A stretch of DNA of 64,000 nucleotides from Virgibacillus senegalensis (GTDB lineage Bacteria > Bacillota > Bacilli > Bacillales > Amphibacillaceae). Every line of letters starts with the position of its first letter. Position 1 is the stretch's first letter. The notes beneath the pieces are model-generated. The model saw nothing but the letters and a program-made list of their open reading frames with translations. It made no database searches and was not told where the DNA came from. This document shows positions 33,701-42,208 of the stretch, piece by piece. The stretch is from positions 1,567,234 through 1,631,233 of the forward strand of contig NZ_LN611425.1 of assembly GCF_000821245.2 (NCBI RefSeq). Direction: 5' to 3'. The position numbers and the translations under genes are program-made.

Positions 33701-35518
33701 TTATTCTACCTGATCAAGTAGTGATTCCATTTCGGAAAGCTTTTCTTCAAATACGCGCAGCGCATCCAATATCGGTTTCTTTGATGTCATGTCGACACCC
33801 GCCTTTTTCAATACTTCAATCGGATAATCACTGCTTCCAGCCTTCAGGAATTCCAAATACCGGTCGACAGCAGGTTGTTTTTCTTTTAAGATTTGAGAAG
33901 CTAACGAAGTAGCCGCGGAATAGCCGGTTGCATACTGATAAACATAGTAATTGTAATAGAAGTGTGGGATTCTTGCCCACTCCAGTCCTATTTCTTCATC
34001 AATCACCAATTGATCTCCGAAATACTTTTTGTTTAACTCATAATACATTTCCGTCAATTTGTCAGCGGTTAACGCTTCTCCATTTTGCATGTGCTCGTGG
34101 ATGTCATGTTCAAATTCGGCGAACATGGTTTGACGGAACACCGTGCCGCGGAACCCTTCAAGGAAGTGGTTCAACAAGAACAACTTCTCTTTCTCATCCT
34201 CGGTGTTTTGGATAAGGTACTCATTTAACAAGGCTTCATTACAAGTGGATGCCACTTCTGCGACAAAAATGGAATAGTTCCCATAACGGAATGGCTGATT
34301 GTTTCTAGAATAGTAACTATGCATGGAATGACCCAGTTCATGTGCAAGTGTAAATAGGTTGTTTAAATTATCCTGCCAATTCAATAGAATGTAAGGATTT
34401 GTTCCATAGGCACCGGAGGAATACGCACCGCTCCGCTTGCCTTTGTTTTCTTCGACATCGATCCAGCGGTCTTTATAACCTTCTTTAATGGTGTTGGTGT
34501 ATTCTTCCCCAAGTGGCGCCAATCCTTTTAACACCATTTCCTGTGCTTTTTCATATGGAATTTTCATGTTGACGTTTTTAACCAGCGGTGTGTATAAATC
34601 ATACATATGCAATTCTTCCAGCTTAAGCACGCGTTTTCGCAATTCAACATAGCGATGCAATAGCGGCAGCCTTTCATTCACTGCACTGATCAGGTTATCG
34701 TAAACCTCTTCCGGGATGTTGTTGTTATCCAGAGCTGCTTGGCGTGCAGAATCATATTTTCTTACTTTGGCGTAGAAATTATTCTTTTTGACCGCACCAC
34801 TCAATGTGGAAGCAAACGTATTTTTGAAGTTGCCGAATGTTTCATACATCGCTTTGAAGGCATCTCTTCGCACCCTTGGATCATCAGATTCCAGGAAGTT
34901 GATATAACGACCATGCGTAAGATCGACTTCATTGCCTTCCTCATCCTTGATGGAAGGAAAGGTTAAATCCGCGTTATTAAGCATTCCAAACGTCTGGGAC
35001 GGATTATCAGTTACTTCCGAAACCTCTGCAAGCAGTTCCTCTTCTTTTTCCGATAAAACATGCGGTCGCTGCCTGTTTATTTCATTCAAAGTGTGCTCAT
35101 ACTGTTTTAACTCCTGATGCTCCTTGATGAAAGCTTTGAGCTTTTCCTCGTCCAGAGACAAAATTTCCGGAACGATAAAACTCATGGCACTTGATGCCTG
35201 GGTAAGCAGGTTCTCCGCCTTCGCATTCAATGCCTGGTATAAGGAATTAGTGGTATCCTGGTCATACCTCATATGAGCGTATGTATAAAGCTTGCCTAAA
35301 CGTTCGGAAACTTCGTCTTGTAATTTGAGCAGGCTATACAATGTATCCGCCGAATCACTTACCTTTCCCTGATAGTTCTTGAATTCTGGCAGCTTGTTTT
35401 TGACTGCCTCTAATTCTTTTTCCCATTCTTCATCTATGACAAAGATATCTTCCAGTCTCCAAGTTTTTTCTAATGGTACTTGTTCACGGCTTTGCAGTTC
35501 TTTATTCGCTTGTGCCAA
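33701..35518 (-). CDS. pepF: Oligoendopeptidase F
   Basis: A 605-aa M3-family zinc metallopeptidase with the HELGH motif at 393-397 (LAHELGHSMH) and the downstream Glu ligand in FVAEVASTCNE. It cleaves short peptides in the cytosol. The long N-terminal helical region (KTWRLEDIFVIDEEW) is typical. AGGAGG precedes the ATG. The neighbourhood spxH-pepF-coiA-mecA is conserved in Bacilli. Confidence 0.96.
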   Translation of the reverse strand: MAQANKELQSREQVPLEKTWRLEDIFVIDEEWEKELEAVKNKLPEFKNYQGKVSDSADTLYSLLKLQDEVSERLGKLYTYAHMRYDQDTTNSLYQALNAKAENLLTQASSAMSFIVPEILSLDEEKLKAFIKEHQELKQYEHTLNEINRQRPHVLSEKEEELLAEVSEVTDNPSQTFGMLNNADLTFPSIKDEEGNEVDLTHGRYINFLESDDPRVRRDAFKAMYETFGNFKNTFASTLSGAVKKNNFYAKVRKYDSARQAALDNNNIPEEVYDNLISAVNERLPLLHRYVELRKRVLKLEELHMYDLYTPLVKNVNMKIPYEKAQEMVLKGLAPLGEEYTNTIKEGYKDRWIDVEENKGKRSGAYSSGAYGTNPYILLNWQDNLNNLFTLAHELGHSMHSYYSRNNQPFRYGNYSIFVAEVASTCNEALLNEYLIQNTEDEKEKLFLLNHFLEGFRGTVFRQTMFAEFEHDIHEHMQNGEALTADKLTEMYYELNKKYFGDQLVIDEEIGLEWARIPHFYYNYYVYQYATGYSAATSLASQILKEKQPAVDRYLEFLKAGSSDYPIEVLKKAGVDMTSKKPILDALRVFEEKLSEMESLLDQVE

Positions 35519-35626
35519 AACCTATTCCTCCTTGATTGTTTTTCTGTTATCCATTCCCAATTCTCGATAAATCTCACAAACTCCTTCCCTAATACAGGAA
35601 GATCCTTTTTTATTATATCGCTTTTT

Positions 35627-36838
35627 CTATTCAATCATGCGAGTTGATGCTTGAGAAGTCAGATTGTTTTTTAGTTTTAGGAATTGGATAATCATCCTGT
35701 CATCATGTAAGGCTTGTTCCACGTTTTCAGGAAATTTAATCGGAATTTGTTTTTGTATTTCTTGTTCATTCACGAAGGAGATGATTTCGAGTTTTTCCAG
35801 AAGTTCTAGATATTCTCGGACAGGATCCGCTGAACACTTGATAAGAGGAAAATCGGATGGGGGCATCATGACATCATGTAATAAACGATAAATCGGCTTG
35901 ATGGGGACAACCCGTTGTACGGGCAATGGTACTAAAAAATCCAGGCACAGCCTGCTTTGCCAATTCCATGGCGGCGTTTTCATCCTGTATTGTCCAGTAA
36001 CGGGAAGATGGATTAAACTAGGCAATAGACTTTGATGGTATTTTTTTTGATAAAGCCATTTACTCCATGATAACTGTTGACGGCTTTGTCGGTTTGGAGG
36101 TGGTTTTGTGCGGAACATCTGCTTATCCTTCAGCCAGTTGTACCAAAAGCTGGCCGTGTCCTGCTTGGAGGATGGGTGAAATAGATATAGAATACGGCAT
36201 TTGTTTAAGGAAAGAAAATGCAGGTCTCCATGAAAGCGGCCGTTTCCACTCGATTGAACATGACGAAATAGGCAAAATTGACGGCTATTCGGGCAAAAAA
36301 AGTTGATTAACGGCTGATCATTTTCTTGATAACAGCTTAAAAAGGACTGGTCAACCGATGTCATCCTGATTTGAGCTGCTCCTGTTCTTTTTAATCGATT
36401 TCCACCTAATATCCACAACGGTTCGATACCTAGTTTGCGGTAATCATCTGTCCGCTCGCTGAGCTCCTTCCTGTTCAGTGCTGCACACTGGAATTCGAGA
36501 GCTACCGCTTTTTTGCCGATACGAACCAGAATATCCGCCCTTCTGTTGATTTCCGGCAGATGCTTTTCCAAATTTGCCTCCAGTCCTTGATCAACAAGCC
36601 ATTCAAACAATTGCAGCTTCCCCTTTTCATGATATTCTCCTTCCCCTTTAGAAACAGAACAGTTACTGTGGGGTTTGTGGGAAAAGTGTGCAATCTTACT
36701 CCTTCCTGCTTTCACTGCGACTCTCTCTCCACAAACAGGACAATAAAAGCTCTGCTGCGTTCGCATGGTTTCGACAGTAGATCGATCCAAATAAGCAAGG
36801 ATAACAGGTTCGCCAGCCTGATTGTAAGCTTGCAGCAT
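35627..36838 (-). CDS. coiA: Competence protein CoiA-like
   Basis: A 403-aa protein with an N-terminal zinc finger (CPVC, Cys33 and Cys36, with HFSHKPHSNC), then a restriction-endonuclease-like core: RRADILVRIGKKAVALEFQ with Asp102, Glu115 and Gln117. CoiA is needed for recombination of transforming DNA. The C-terminal 200 residues are diverged and Trp/Lys-rich. GGAGGTG precedes the ATG. No convincing ComK box was found upstream. Confidence 0.9.
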   Translation of the reverse strand: MLQAYNQAGEPVILAYLDRSTVETMRTQQSFYCPVCGERVAVKAGRSKIAHFSHKPHSNCSVSKGEGEYHEKGKLQLFEWLVDQGLEANLEKHLPEINRRADILVRIGKKAVALEFQCAALNRKELSERTDDYRKLGIEPLWILGGNRLKRTGAAQIRMTSVDQSFLSCYQENDQPLINFFCPNSRQFCLFRHVQSSGNGRFHGDLHFLSLNKCRILYLFHPSSKQDTASFWYNWLKDKQMFRTKPPPNRQSRQQLSWSKWLYQKKYHQSLLPSLIHLPVTGQYRMKTPPWNWQSRLCLDFLVPLPVQRVVPIKPIYRLLHDVMMPPSDFPLIKCSADPVREYLELLEKLEIISFVNEQEIQKQIPIKFPENVEQALHDDRMIIQFLKLKNNLTSQASTRMIE

Positions 36839-36982
36839 ACTTACTTTACACCTCCTTTCTTTGTAAGGACTCTCTCGAACGTTTGACTGTCTCTGGAGTA
36901 GTGAAAATATGGAAGCAAATATCGAACGAATTTTTAAGGAGAGTGCAGTGGTGGGCGTGAGGGACGCGTAGCATACGACGAA

Positions 36983-37045
36983 GCAGGAAAAAGGATAACA
37001 ACCATTCCTATAAGAAGGATTCGTTGTTTAAGGAATGATTCCTGC
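36983..37045. other. Nested inverted repeats between mecA and coiA
   Basis: Outer arms GCAGGAA (36983-36989) and TTCCTGC (37039-37045) enclose AACAAC/GTTGTT (36997-37002 with 37023-37028) plus competing TTCCT/AGGAA pairings. It lies in the coiA leader on the minus strand and could be a regulatory structure; there is no T-tract. Confidence 0.4.
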
Positions 37046-37071
37046 TGAGGGAAAACATCTTTTTACAAAAA

Positions 37072-37110
37072 ATAAAGAAAATAAAAGCATTCGACTTTGT
37101 CGAATGCTTT
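37072..37110 (-). terminator. Terminator of mecA
   Basis: Perfect 11-bp stem AAAGCATTCGA/TCGAATGCTTT (37084-37094 with 37100-37110), followed on the minus strand by TATTTTCTTTATTTTT. Confidence 0.9.
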
Positions 37111-37112
37111 GC

Positions 37113-37811
37113 TTACTTCGCAGAAAAATATTGCTTAATTTGGGAAAGAGCGCGCTCTGCAAATATGATCTTTCCATACTCTTCCAGTCGATGGATGGTA
37201 ATCGTGGATTCATTCCCGAACTCAAGCAGCTGACTCAAAATGTCTTCTTGCTCATCATCCGTCATGAAGTCTTCCTCAAACTCCAGATACAACAAGTACT
37301 GATCCTCAAAATGATACAGACGATCGGTCAGCCCTTCTGTGTCCGTAAAATAGTGGCTCAATTGAATGACATCTTCAAAATCTTTAAAGCTTACCACGAA
37401 CGACAAATTACCCTCCTCATCATCTTCAGAATGATGATTGGTGTCATGGCCTGCATTCTCGGAACTGCCGAACTTTTCATCCAGCATTGATTCGATCTTT
37501 TCATCAACCGGCATATCGATGGTCTTGCCATTTTCCGTTGGCAGTTCGAGATTCTGCCCGTCTTTGGATAATTGAGCTTTTGTCACCACAATCTCCAAAC
37601 CCTTATCCAATGCCTGGACTTGAATCCATAATGGACCATCAACATTGAAGTCATCTTCCTTATAGTTGACTTCATCCATTACCTGCCAAAAAAGTTGTTC
37701 GCTCCGCTCTCGGTTATACCAAATCTCTTCACGGTCGAACCCTCTATCTTCAATATCCATATAAGAAATATAAAATTTGACTGTATTTTCATTAATCCGT
37801 TCTATTTCCAT
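37113..37811 (-). CDS. mecA: Adaptor protein MecA
   Basis: A 232-aa adaptor with an N-terminal substrate-recognition domain (MEIERINENTVKFYISYMDIEDRGFDREE), an acidic linker (about 85-135) and the C-terminal ClpC-binding domain (LSFVVSFKDFEDVIQLSHYF). In B. subtilis it delivers ComK to ClpCP. The acidic linker is strongly charged. GGGAGAG precedes the ATG. It sits between coiA and spx as in other Bacilli. Confidence 0.95.
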   Translation of the reverse strand: MEIERINENTVKFYISYMDIEDRGFDREEIWYNRERSEQLFWQVMDEVNYKEDDFNVDGPLWIQVQALDKGLEIVVTKAQLSKDGQNLELPTENGKTIDMPVDEKIESMLDEKFGSSENAGHDTNHHSEDDEEGNLSFVVSFKDFEDVIQLSHYFTDTEGLTDRLYHFEDQYLLYLEFEEDFMTDDEQEDILSQLLEFGNESTITIHRLEEYGKIIFAERALSQIKQYFSAK

Positions 37812-38097
37812 TTTCTTCTCTCTCCCTTCTACTTATTATTAGGTGGAAGAGAAAAACTTCACCTATTTGTTATCCTACAATTCCATACCCGTTACGAGTA
37901 TCCATCAACCCTCAAATATAAGCAACAGCTTCTTATCTTTATTTTATGATAAAAAAATTGTTTTTGAAAATATAAAAGCCTATAATTTCAAAAAAACTAC
38001 GAGTATTTCCTTATCAAGCACATAAGCGAATACATGCTTATAACTTATTATTTTAGCTTATTTTATTCGAGATGTCATCCCTTCACTGCTAAAGAAT
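37812..38097. other. AT-rich spacer between mecA and the spx terminator
   Basis: No ORF with a ribosome-binding site. It includes the mecA promoter region and a possible + strand transcript ending at the orphan terminator 38098-38125. Confidence 0.4.
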
Positions 38098-38125
38098 GGA
38101 CTGTAAAAAATGGCAGTCCTTTTTT
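38098..38125 (+). terminator. Orphan + strand terminator
   Basis: Stem GGACTG/CAGTCC (38098-38103 with 38114-38119) with a 10-nt loop and six T. No annotated + strand gene precedes it; mecA and spx both run the other way. Confidence 0.55.
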
Positions 38126-38180
38126 AGAGGAAACTGCCGATTTGCTGGCCCAGGTGTCAGGTATTTTATTCCCGAAGATA

Positions 38181-38214
38181 GAAAAAGCGCAGGTCCTGTT
38201 TAAAAGACCCGCGC
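38181..38214 (-). terminator. Terminator of spx
   Basis: On the minus strand a 9-bp GC-rich stem (38106-38114 end to 38187-38195 side of the hairpin, i.e. GCGCGGGTC with GACCTGCGC) and a 10-nt loop are followed by TTTTTCT. The left arm lies 14 bp after the spx stop; the + strand arms are 38187-38195 and 38206-38214. Confidence 0.8.
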
Positions 38215-38227
38215 CTCTTATGCTATA

Positions 38228-38623
38228 TTAGTTAACCATTCTTTGTGCTTCCCGCAATTGGAAAGTACGGACAGTTCTAGGTAAGAATCTGCGAATTTCA
38301 TCTTCATTGTAGCCTACTTGCAATCTTTTCTCATCGAGAATGATTGGACGGCGAAGAAGACCAGGGTTTTCTTGAATTAAGTTAAAGAGGTCTTTCATTG
38401 GAAGTTGATCAAGATTCATATCCAGTTTTTGAAAAACTTTAGATCTTGTCGAAATTATTTCATCGGTTCCATCTTCTGTCATTCTCAAAATTTCCTTAAT
38501 TTCATCAAGTGTCAAGGTTTCCGAGAAGATATTCCGCTCACTGAATGGTATATCATGCTCTTCTAACCATGCTTTTGCTTTACGGCAAGATGTACAACTT
38601 GGTGAGGTATAAAGTGTTACCAT
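38228..38623 (-). CDS. spxA: Transcriptional regulator Spx
   Basis: A 131-aa ArsC-fold regulator with the redox switch CTSC (Cys10, Cys13) and the conserved LLRRPII segment. Spx binds the RNA polymerase alpha C-terminal domain and switches on thiol-stress genes; it is degraded by ClpXP with SpxH, also encoded in this window. Start 38623 follows GAGGAGTG and gives the standard [11 protein letters not shown]-terminus. Confidence 0.97.
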   Translation of the reverse strand: MVTLYTSPSCTSCRKAKAWLEEHDIPFSERNIFSETLTLDEIKEILRMTEDGTDEIISTRSKVFQKLDMNLDQLPMKDLFNLIQENPGLLRRPIILDEKRLQVGYNEDEIRRFLPRTVRTFQLREAQRMVN

Positions 38624-38717
38624 AGAAACTTCACTCCTCATAGCGCAGATTATTTATCGTCATTTCATGATTTTGAAGAAGATATTAAATTAAAATTACT
38701 TTAAATAATTCTTCTAT

Positions 38718-38751
38718 GTATAGTATACTATACTTGTCAATATGAAGGTAG
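38718..38751 (-). promoter_or_regulatory. Palindromic operator in the spx promoter region
   Basis: GTATAGTATACTATAC (38718-38733) is a perfect 16-bp palindrome. On the minus strand a consensus -35 TTGACA lies right beside it, so the palindrome would occupy the -35/-10 spacer, about 95-110 bp before spx. In B. subtilis a promoter of spx is repressed by PerR and YodB; which factor would bind here is not known. Confidence 0.6.
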
Positions 38752-38948
38752 GTTTTTATGCAAATCGGTGAATTAATTTGCCATCTTCTAAAAGGTGTCA
38801 CAAAATGAGGTAAAGTTATATTTAAAATACCCCGGGTTCATTTTTATTAAACCTTTTTTTAAAAAATTTTTTTAATTTTTCCAGACTCCCAAACGAACAC
38901 CCGATTATCGCTAAGTCGATCCCGGTCGTCATTTTTAAGGAATAGAAG

Positions 38949-38980
38949 AAAGCCGCCCTGAAATGTGGGGGGCAGCTTTT
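38949..38980 (-). terminator. Hairpin after yjbC
   Basis: A 10-bp stem with one mismatch (AAAGCCGCCC with GGGGCAGCTTT) lies just beyond the yjbC stop; the following minus-strand T-tract is weak (TTTCTTCTATT), so partial read-through to spx is possible. Confidence 0.55.
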
Positions 38981-38993
38981 GGAAATCCAGCGT

Positions 38994-39587
38994 TTAAACA
39001 CCTTCAGACTGTTTTAATGCATCAAATATGTCTTCTGCTTCACGATCATTATCGTAGGTCAACACTTCATCTACAGGTTGATAGGATTTTCCATAAATTT
39101 CTTCATCTTTATAAGTGTGAATATCTTCATACATCTTTTTCATTTGTTTATATATTTCTTCTTCGTCCTGATTATCCGGGCTCCAATATAAAATTTCCAT
39201 TGGGTTTTCCTCGTTTGTCGCCAGACTGCGGCGATTGTAGCCGATCGACTGTGCATGAACAAAGCCCTCTCTTTGATAAAACTTCAGCCTTTTTTCCGAG
39301 TCGCTGTCTTCATAATCTACAGGCTCCACTTCCAGGATAATCGGCTTGTTCTTTGCCTTCAGCTTTTCGATTAATTGATGCCCCAACCCTTGCCCGCGGG
39401 AGGCTGCAGAAACATAGACATAATCGATAAAGATGAACGATTTGAATTCTGCGAACATAAGCACATGATGGGGTCCTTCGTCCTTATAATAGACGTCGCC
39501 TTTCTCCTTTAACAGCATTTCCATATGCTTTTGAGACTTCATCTCTTCTACCGGAAAATACTTGTTTAGCTTTTCGTACCAGTTCAT
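38994..39587 (-). CDS. yjbC: GNAT-family acetyltransferase YjbC
   Basis: A 197-aa protein: N-terminal MNWYEKLNKYFPVEEMKSQKH, the acetyl-CoA motif DYVYVSAASRGQGLGHQLIEKL and an acidic C-terminal tail. In B. subtilis yjbC precedes spx in one transcription unit and is induced by stress; here 370 bp with a hairpin and a second promoter separate them. The 39587 ATG has CAAGGAG upstream; the long frame extension is discarded. Confidence 0.88.
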   Translation of the reverse strand: MNWYEKLNKYFPVEEMKSQKHMEMLLKEKGDVYYKDEGPHHVLMFAEFKSFIFIDYVYVSAASRGQGLGHQLIEKLKAKNKPIILEVEPVDYEDSDSEKRLKFYQREGFVHAQSIGYNRRSLATNEENPMEILYWSPDNQDEEEIYKQMKKMYEDIHTYKDEEIYGKSYQPVDEVLTYDNDREAEDIFDALKQSEGV

Positions 39588-39726
39588 TGATCTACTCCTT
39601 GTTTTCGTAGTCTTTCTTATTATAACGAAATATCCTTCAATTGTTAAATCCTCACAAAGGCTCCAGTTAGGGTTTCCCGAAAAATCCATTTTTAATCACG
39701 AGAATTATCAAGTCTGCTTCATAAAG

Positions 39727-39754
39727 TAAAAGTCCTGCCGGTATTTCCGGCAGG
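39727..39754 (-). terminator. Terminator of the DUF4015 gene
   Basis: Perfect 8-bp stem CCTGCCGG/CCGGCAGG (39734-39741 with 39747-39754), followed on the minus strand by ACTTTTACTTT. Confidence 0.75.
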
Positions 39755-39760
39755 GATTAT

Positions 39761-40972
39761 TTATTCATCCAAAGGTGTATAATCAACATTCTCTGTGTAA
39801 CTGCTTCCTGAATTCCAAATGAGAAATTCCTGGATGCCATTCTCATTTAGCGCTTTTATTTGAGCCTCTACTTCGTCTTTTCCATATTGTTTCGGTTCGC
39901 CGCTATATAACCAAGGTGCTTCAAAGTCTTGAATCCACGGCCTGGATAGAGGCGGTTCTTCCAAACTACCCAATACCTCATTTTCCACCTTTGCATATTC
40001 ATTAACTAATTGATAAGGTTCCTCATCCGGATTGTCAATCCCGAAAAAGGATGTCCAATGGCTTGGATAAATCATGGAAGAAATCACATCCACATTTTCA
40101 GCAATTTTAGCGAAATTTTGTCCGATTCCTGGAGCTTCTTCAATAGTGGCTGAATAACCAAAGATATCGACAGATACATCGACATCATAATTCGACAGCT
40201 CTTCTCTTGCATGGGAAACAAAATCTGTTACTGCTTTCACTCGTTTTTTTACACCGTTCATTTCCAAATCCGAATAATCGCCTAGGCTATAATCCAACTC
40301 CTTGTCCCGCTTTTCAAATCCTTCGGGAAAGCGTACATAGTCAAACTGGATTTCCTGGAATCCCATTTCCGCCACCTGTTTTGCTAATTCAATGTTGTAA
40401 TCCCAAACCTCCTTCTGGAATGGGTTTACAAATGCTTCCCCTTTGCCGTTTGTCCATACTTTTCCGTTCTTTGTAAAAGATAAATCTGGACGTTTATTTG
40501 CCAACTCTGAGTCCTTGAATACAACGATTCTCGCAATCGGATAAATCCCTTCTTTTTCCAGACGTTTCAGCATCTTTTCCGGATCACTGATATAATTAGT
40601 ACCAACATCAGAATAAGGAGAGTCTCCATCAAAGGAAAATGTAACATACCCGTGGTCTTCTTTTACGTCAATTACCATACTGTTCAGCTCTGTTTCCTTT
40701 ACAAGTTTGATCATCTGGTCAAAGCGTTCTCCGCCAGCAGTATTGCCAGTTACATAGATTCCTCTTACCGCATCTGGATAGTTAAATTTCAGGCCGGAAT
40801 TATAAACAAACCGTGAAAACCGATCGGGAATTTCGTATGCCTCAAGACTACTCATGCTCTGCTGATGCGGCTTCATTGTCTTCGTTCCCTCTTCAGCATC
40901 CACTCTTAGCATCGGTGTGGAAAGTAGCAGGAACAGGGCTATCATCACTGTCGTTAATTGGTTATGTCCCAT
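39761..40972 (-). CDS. Exported putative glycoside hydrolase (DUF4015)
   Basis: A 403-aa secreted protein: signal peptide at 1-28 (MIALFLLLSTPMLRVDA), then a TIM-barrel domain with RGIYVTGNTAGG, MVIDVKEDHGYVTF, FQEIQFDYVRFPEG, VDVSVDIFGYSA and SMIYPSHW, the pattern of the DUF4015 putative glycoside hydrolases. The conserved acidic residues in FDYVRFPEG are likely catalytic. The substrate is probably wall or exopolysaccharide glycan; this is inference. The ATG at 40972 is used; the frame opens at a TTG three codons earlier. Confidence 0.85.
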   Translation of the reverse strand: MGHNQLTTVMIALFLLLSTPMLRVDAEEGTKTMKPHQQSMSSLEAYEIPDRFSRFVYNSGLKFNYPDAVRGIYVTGNTAGGERFDQMIKLVKETELNSMVIDVKEDHGYVTFSFDGDSPYSDVGTNYISDPEKMLKRLEKEGIYPIARIVVFKDSELANKRPDLSFTKNGKVWTNGKGEAFVNPFQKEVWDYNIELAKQVAEMGFQEIQFDYVRFPEGFEKRDKELDYSLGDYSDLEMNGVKKRVKAVTDFVSHAREELSNYDVDVSVDIFGYSATIEEAPGIGQNFAKIAENVDVISSMIYPSHWTSFFGIDNPDEEPYQLVNEYAKVENEVLGSLEEPPLSRPWIQDFEAPWLYSGEPKQYGKDEVEAQIKALNENGIQEFLIWNSGSSYTENVDYTPLDE

Positions 40973-41213
40973 CCAAATCAAACCCCTAATATGTACATTG
41001 TTTTTATTCTTCCATTATAAAAGAAATACGGTTGTTCGTGGAAGTAGTTTTGGATAATTTTAAGGTCTTTTCACAATTTCTGTCTGTTGGTCCCATACCC
41101 TCCTCAATAAAAATGAAACAGTTTGAGTTATCCTTATTTAGGATAAAAACTTCCTTATTAAGATTTCCAGGTTATCGAACTCTTCGAAAGAAGCGGTATT
41201 CATGGAGTAAAAG
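40973..41213. other. Spacer between the DUF4015 gene and oppF, nothing recognised
   Basis: No ORF with a ribosome-binding site; it probably carries the promoter of the DUF4015 gene. Confidence 0.4.
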
Positions 41214-41238
41214 AAAAAAGCCGTTCCTTCGAACGGCC
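41214..41238 (-). terminator. Terminator of the opp operon
   Basis: 7-bp stem GCCGTTC/GAACGGC (41220-41226 with 41231-41237) followed on the minus strand by TTTTTTC, about 30 bp after the oppF stop. Confidence 0.8.
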
Positions 41239-41266
41239 TTCTTTATTATCCATTTATGTCAACCAG

Positions 41267-42208
41267 CTATTTTCCATTTTTATTTAACTCTTGCTTATAT
41301 GCTTCAAACTCTTTGGTTGTACAGGATACCCAATGACCAGGAGAGATTTCCCGAAATTCGGGCTCTTCACTTGAATCATGCTGGCTAGGGTCGTATGGAA
41401 CCCGCTGGCGGTTCCGTTCATAATCAGGGTCTGGCAGCGGAATCGCCGAAAGTAACGACTTTGTATATGGATGTAGTGGATTTTTGTACAGCTCATCACT
41501 ATCTGCCAATTCCACCAGCTTTCCAAAATACATTACGCCAATACGATCACTAATATATTTTACCATGGACAAATCGTGCGCGATAAATAGATAGGTCAAT
41601 CCGTGATCCTTCTGTAACTCTTTCAACAAGTTTACAACCTGTGCCTGAATGGAAACGTCCAATGCGGAAATAGGCTCATCGGCAATGATAAATTCCGGAT
41701 CCACAGCCAATGCCCGGGCAATCCCGATACGCTGACGCTGTCCACCACTGAACTCGTGTGGATAACGGTTGGCATGTTCTTTATTCAGTCCGACTTTTTC
41801 CAGTAATTCCTCTACTCTCTGTTTCCGTTCCTGTGTGCTTTTTACTAGCCCATGGACATCTAATCCTTCTGCGATAATGTCCATGACAGTCATACGCGGA
41901 TTTAAAGAAGCATAGGGATCCTGGAAAATCATTTGCATTTTTTGGTTGAACTTTTTCAAATCCTGGCTGTTTTTCTTTCCATGAACGTCTTCACCCTTGA
42001 ACTTGATATTTCCGTCAGTAGCGTCATATAAGCGAATGATCGTACGACCGGTTGTCGATTTGCCACAACCTGATTCGCCCACCAGCCCGAAAGTTTCTCC
42101 CTTATAAATATCAAATGATACTCCATCTATTGCCTTTACTACACTGTGCCTGCCAGTTTTGAAGTATTGCTTTAAGTTACTTACTTCCAATAACTTTTCC
42201 TGGGTCAC
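41267..42208 (-). CDS. oppF: Oligopeptide ABC transporter ATP-binding protein OppF
   Basis: A 313-aa ABC ATPase with Walker A GESGCGKS (44-51), signature FSGGQRQR, Walker B FIIADEP and the C-terminal oligopeptide transporter extension ([17 protein letters not shown]). It powers peptide import with OppD. Its start overlaps the oppD stop by 4 bp. It is the last gene of the operon. Confidence 0.95.
   Translation of the reverse strand: MTQEKLLEVSNLKQYFKTGRHSVVKAIDGVSFDIYKGETFGLVGESGCGKSTTGRTIIRLYDATDGNIKFKGEDVHGKKNSQDLKKFNQKMQMIFQDPYASLNPRMTVMDIIAEGLDVHGLVKSTQERKQRVEELLEKVGLNKEHANRYPHEFSGGQRQRIGIARALAVDPEFIIADEPISALDVSIQAQVVNLLKELQKDHGLTYLFIAHDLSMVKYISDRIGVMYFGKLVELADSDELYKNPLHPYTKSLLSAIPLPDPDYERNRQRVPYDPSQHDSSEEPEFREISPGHWVSCTTKEFEAYKQELNKNGK

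Noticed and set aside
36839-36960. ComK box upstream of coiA
   Set aside because: No pair of AAAA-N5-TTTT motifs with correct spacing is present; scattered A/T runs only.
41032-41388. 118-codon + strand frame upstream of and into oppF
   Set aside because: Half of it is antisense to oppF; no ribosome-binding site.
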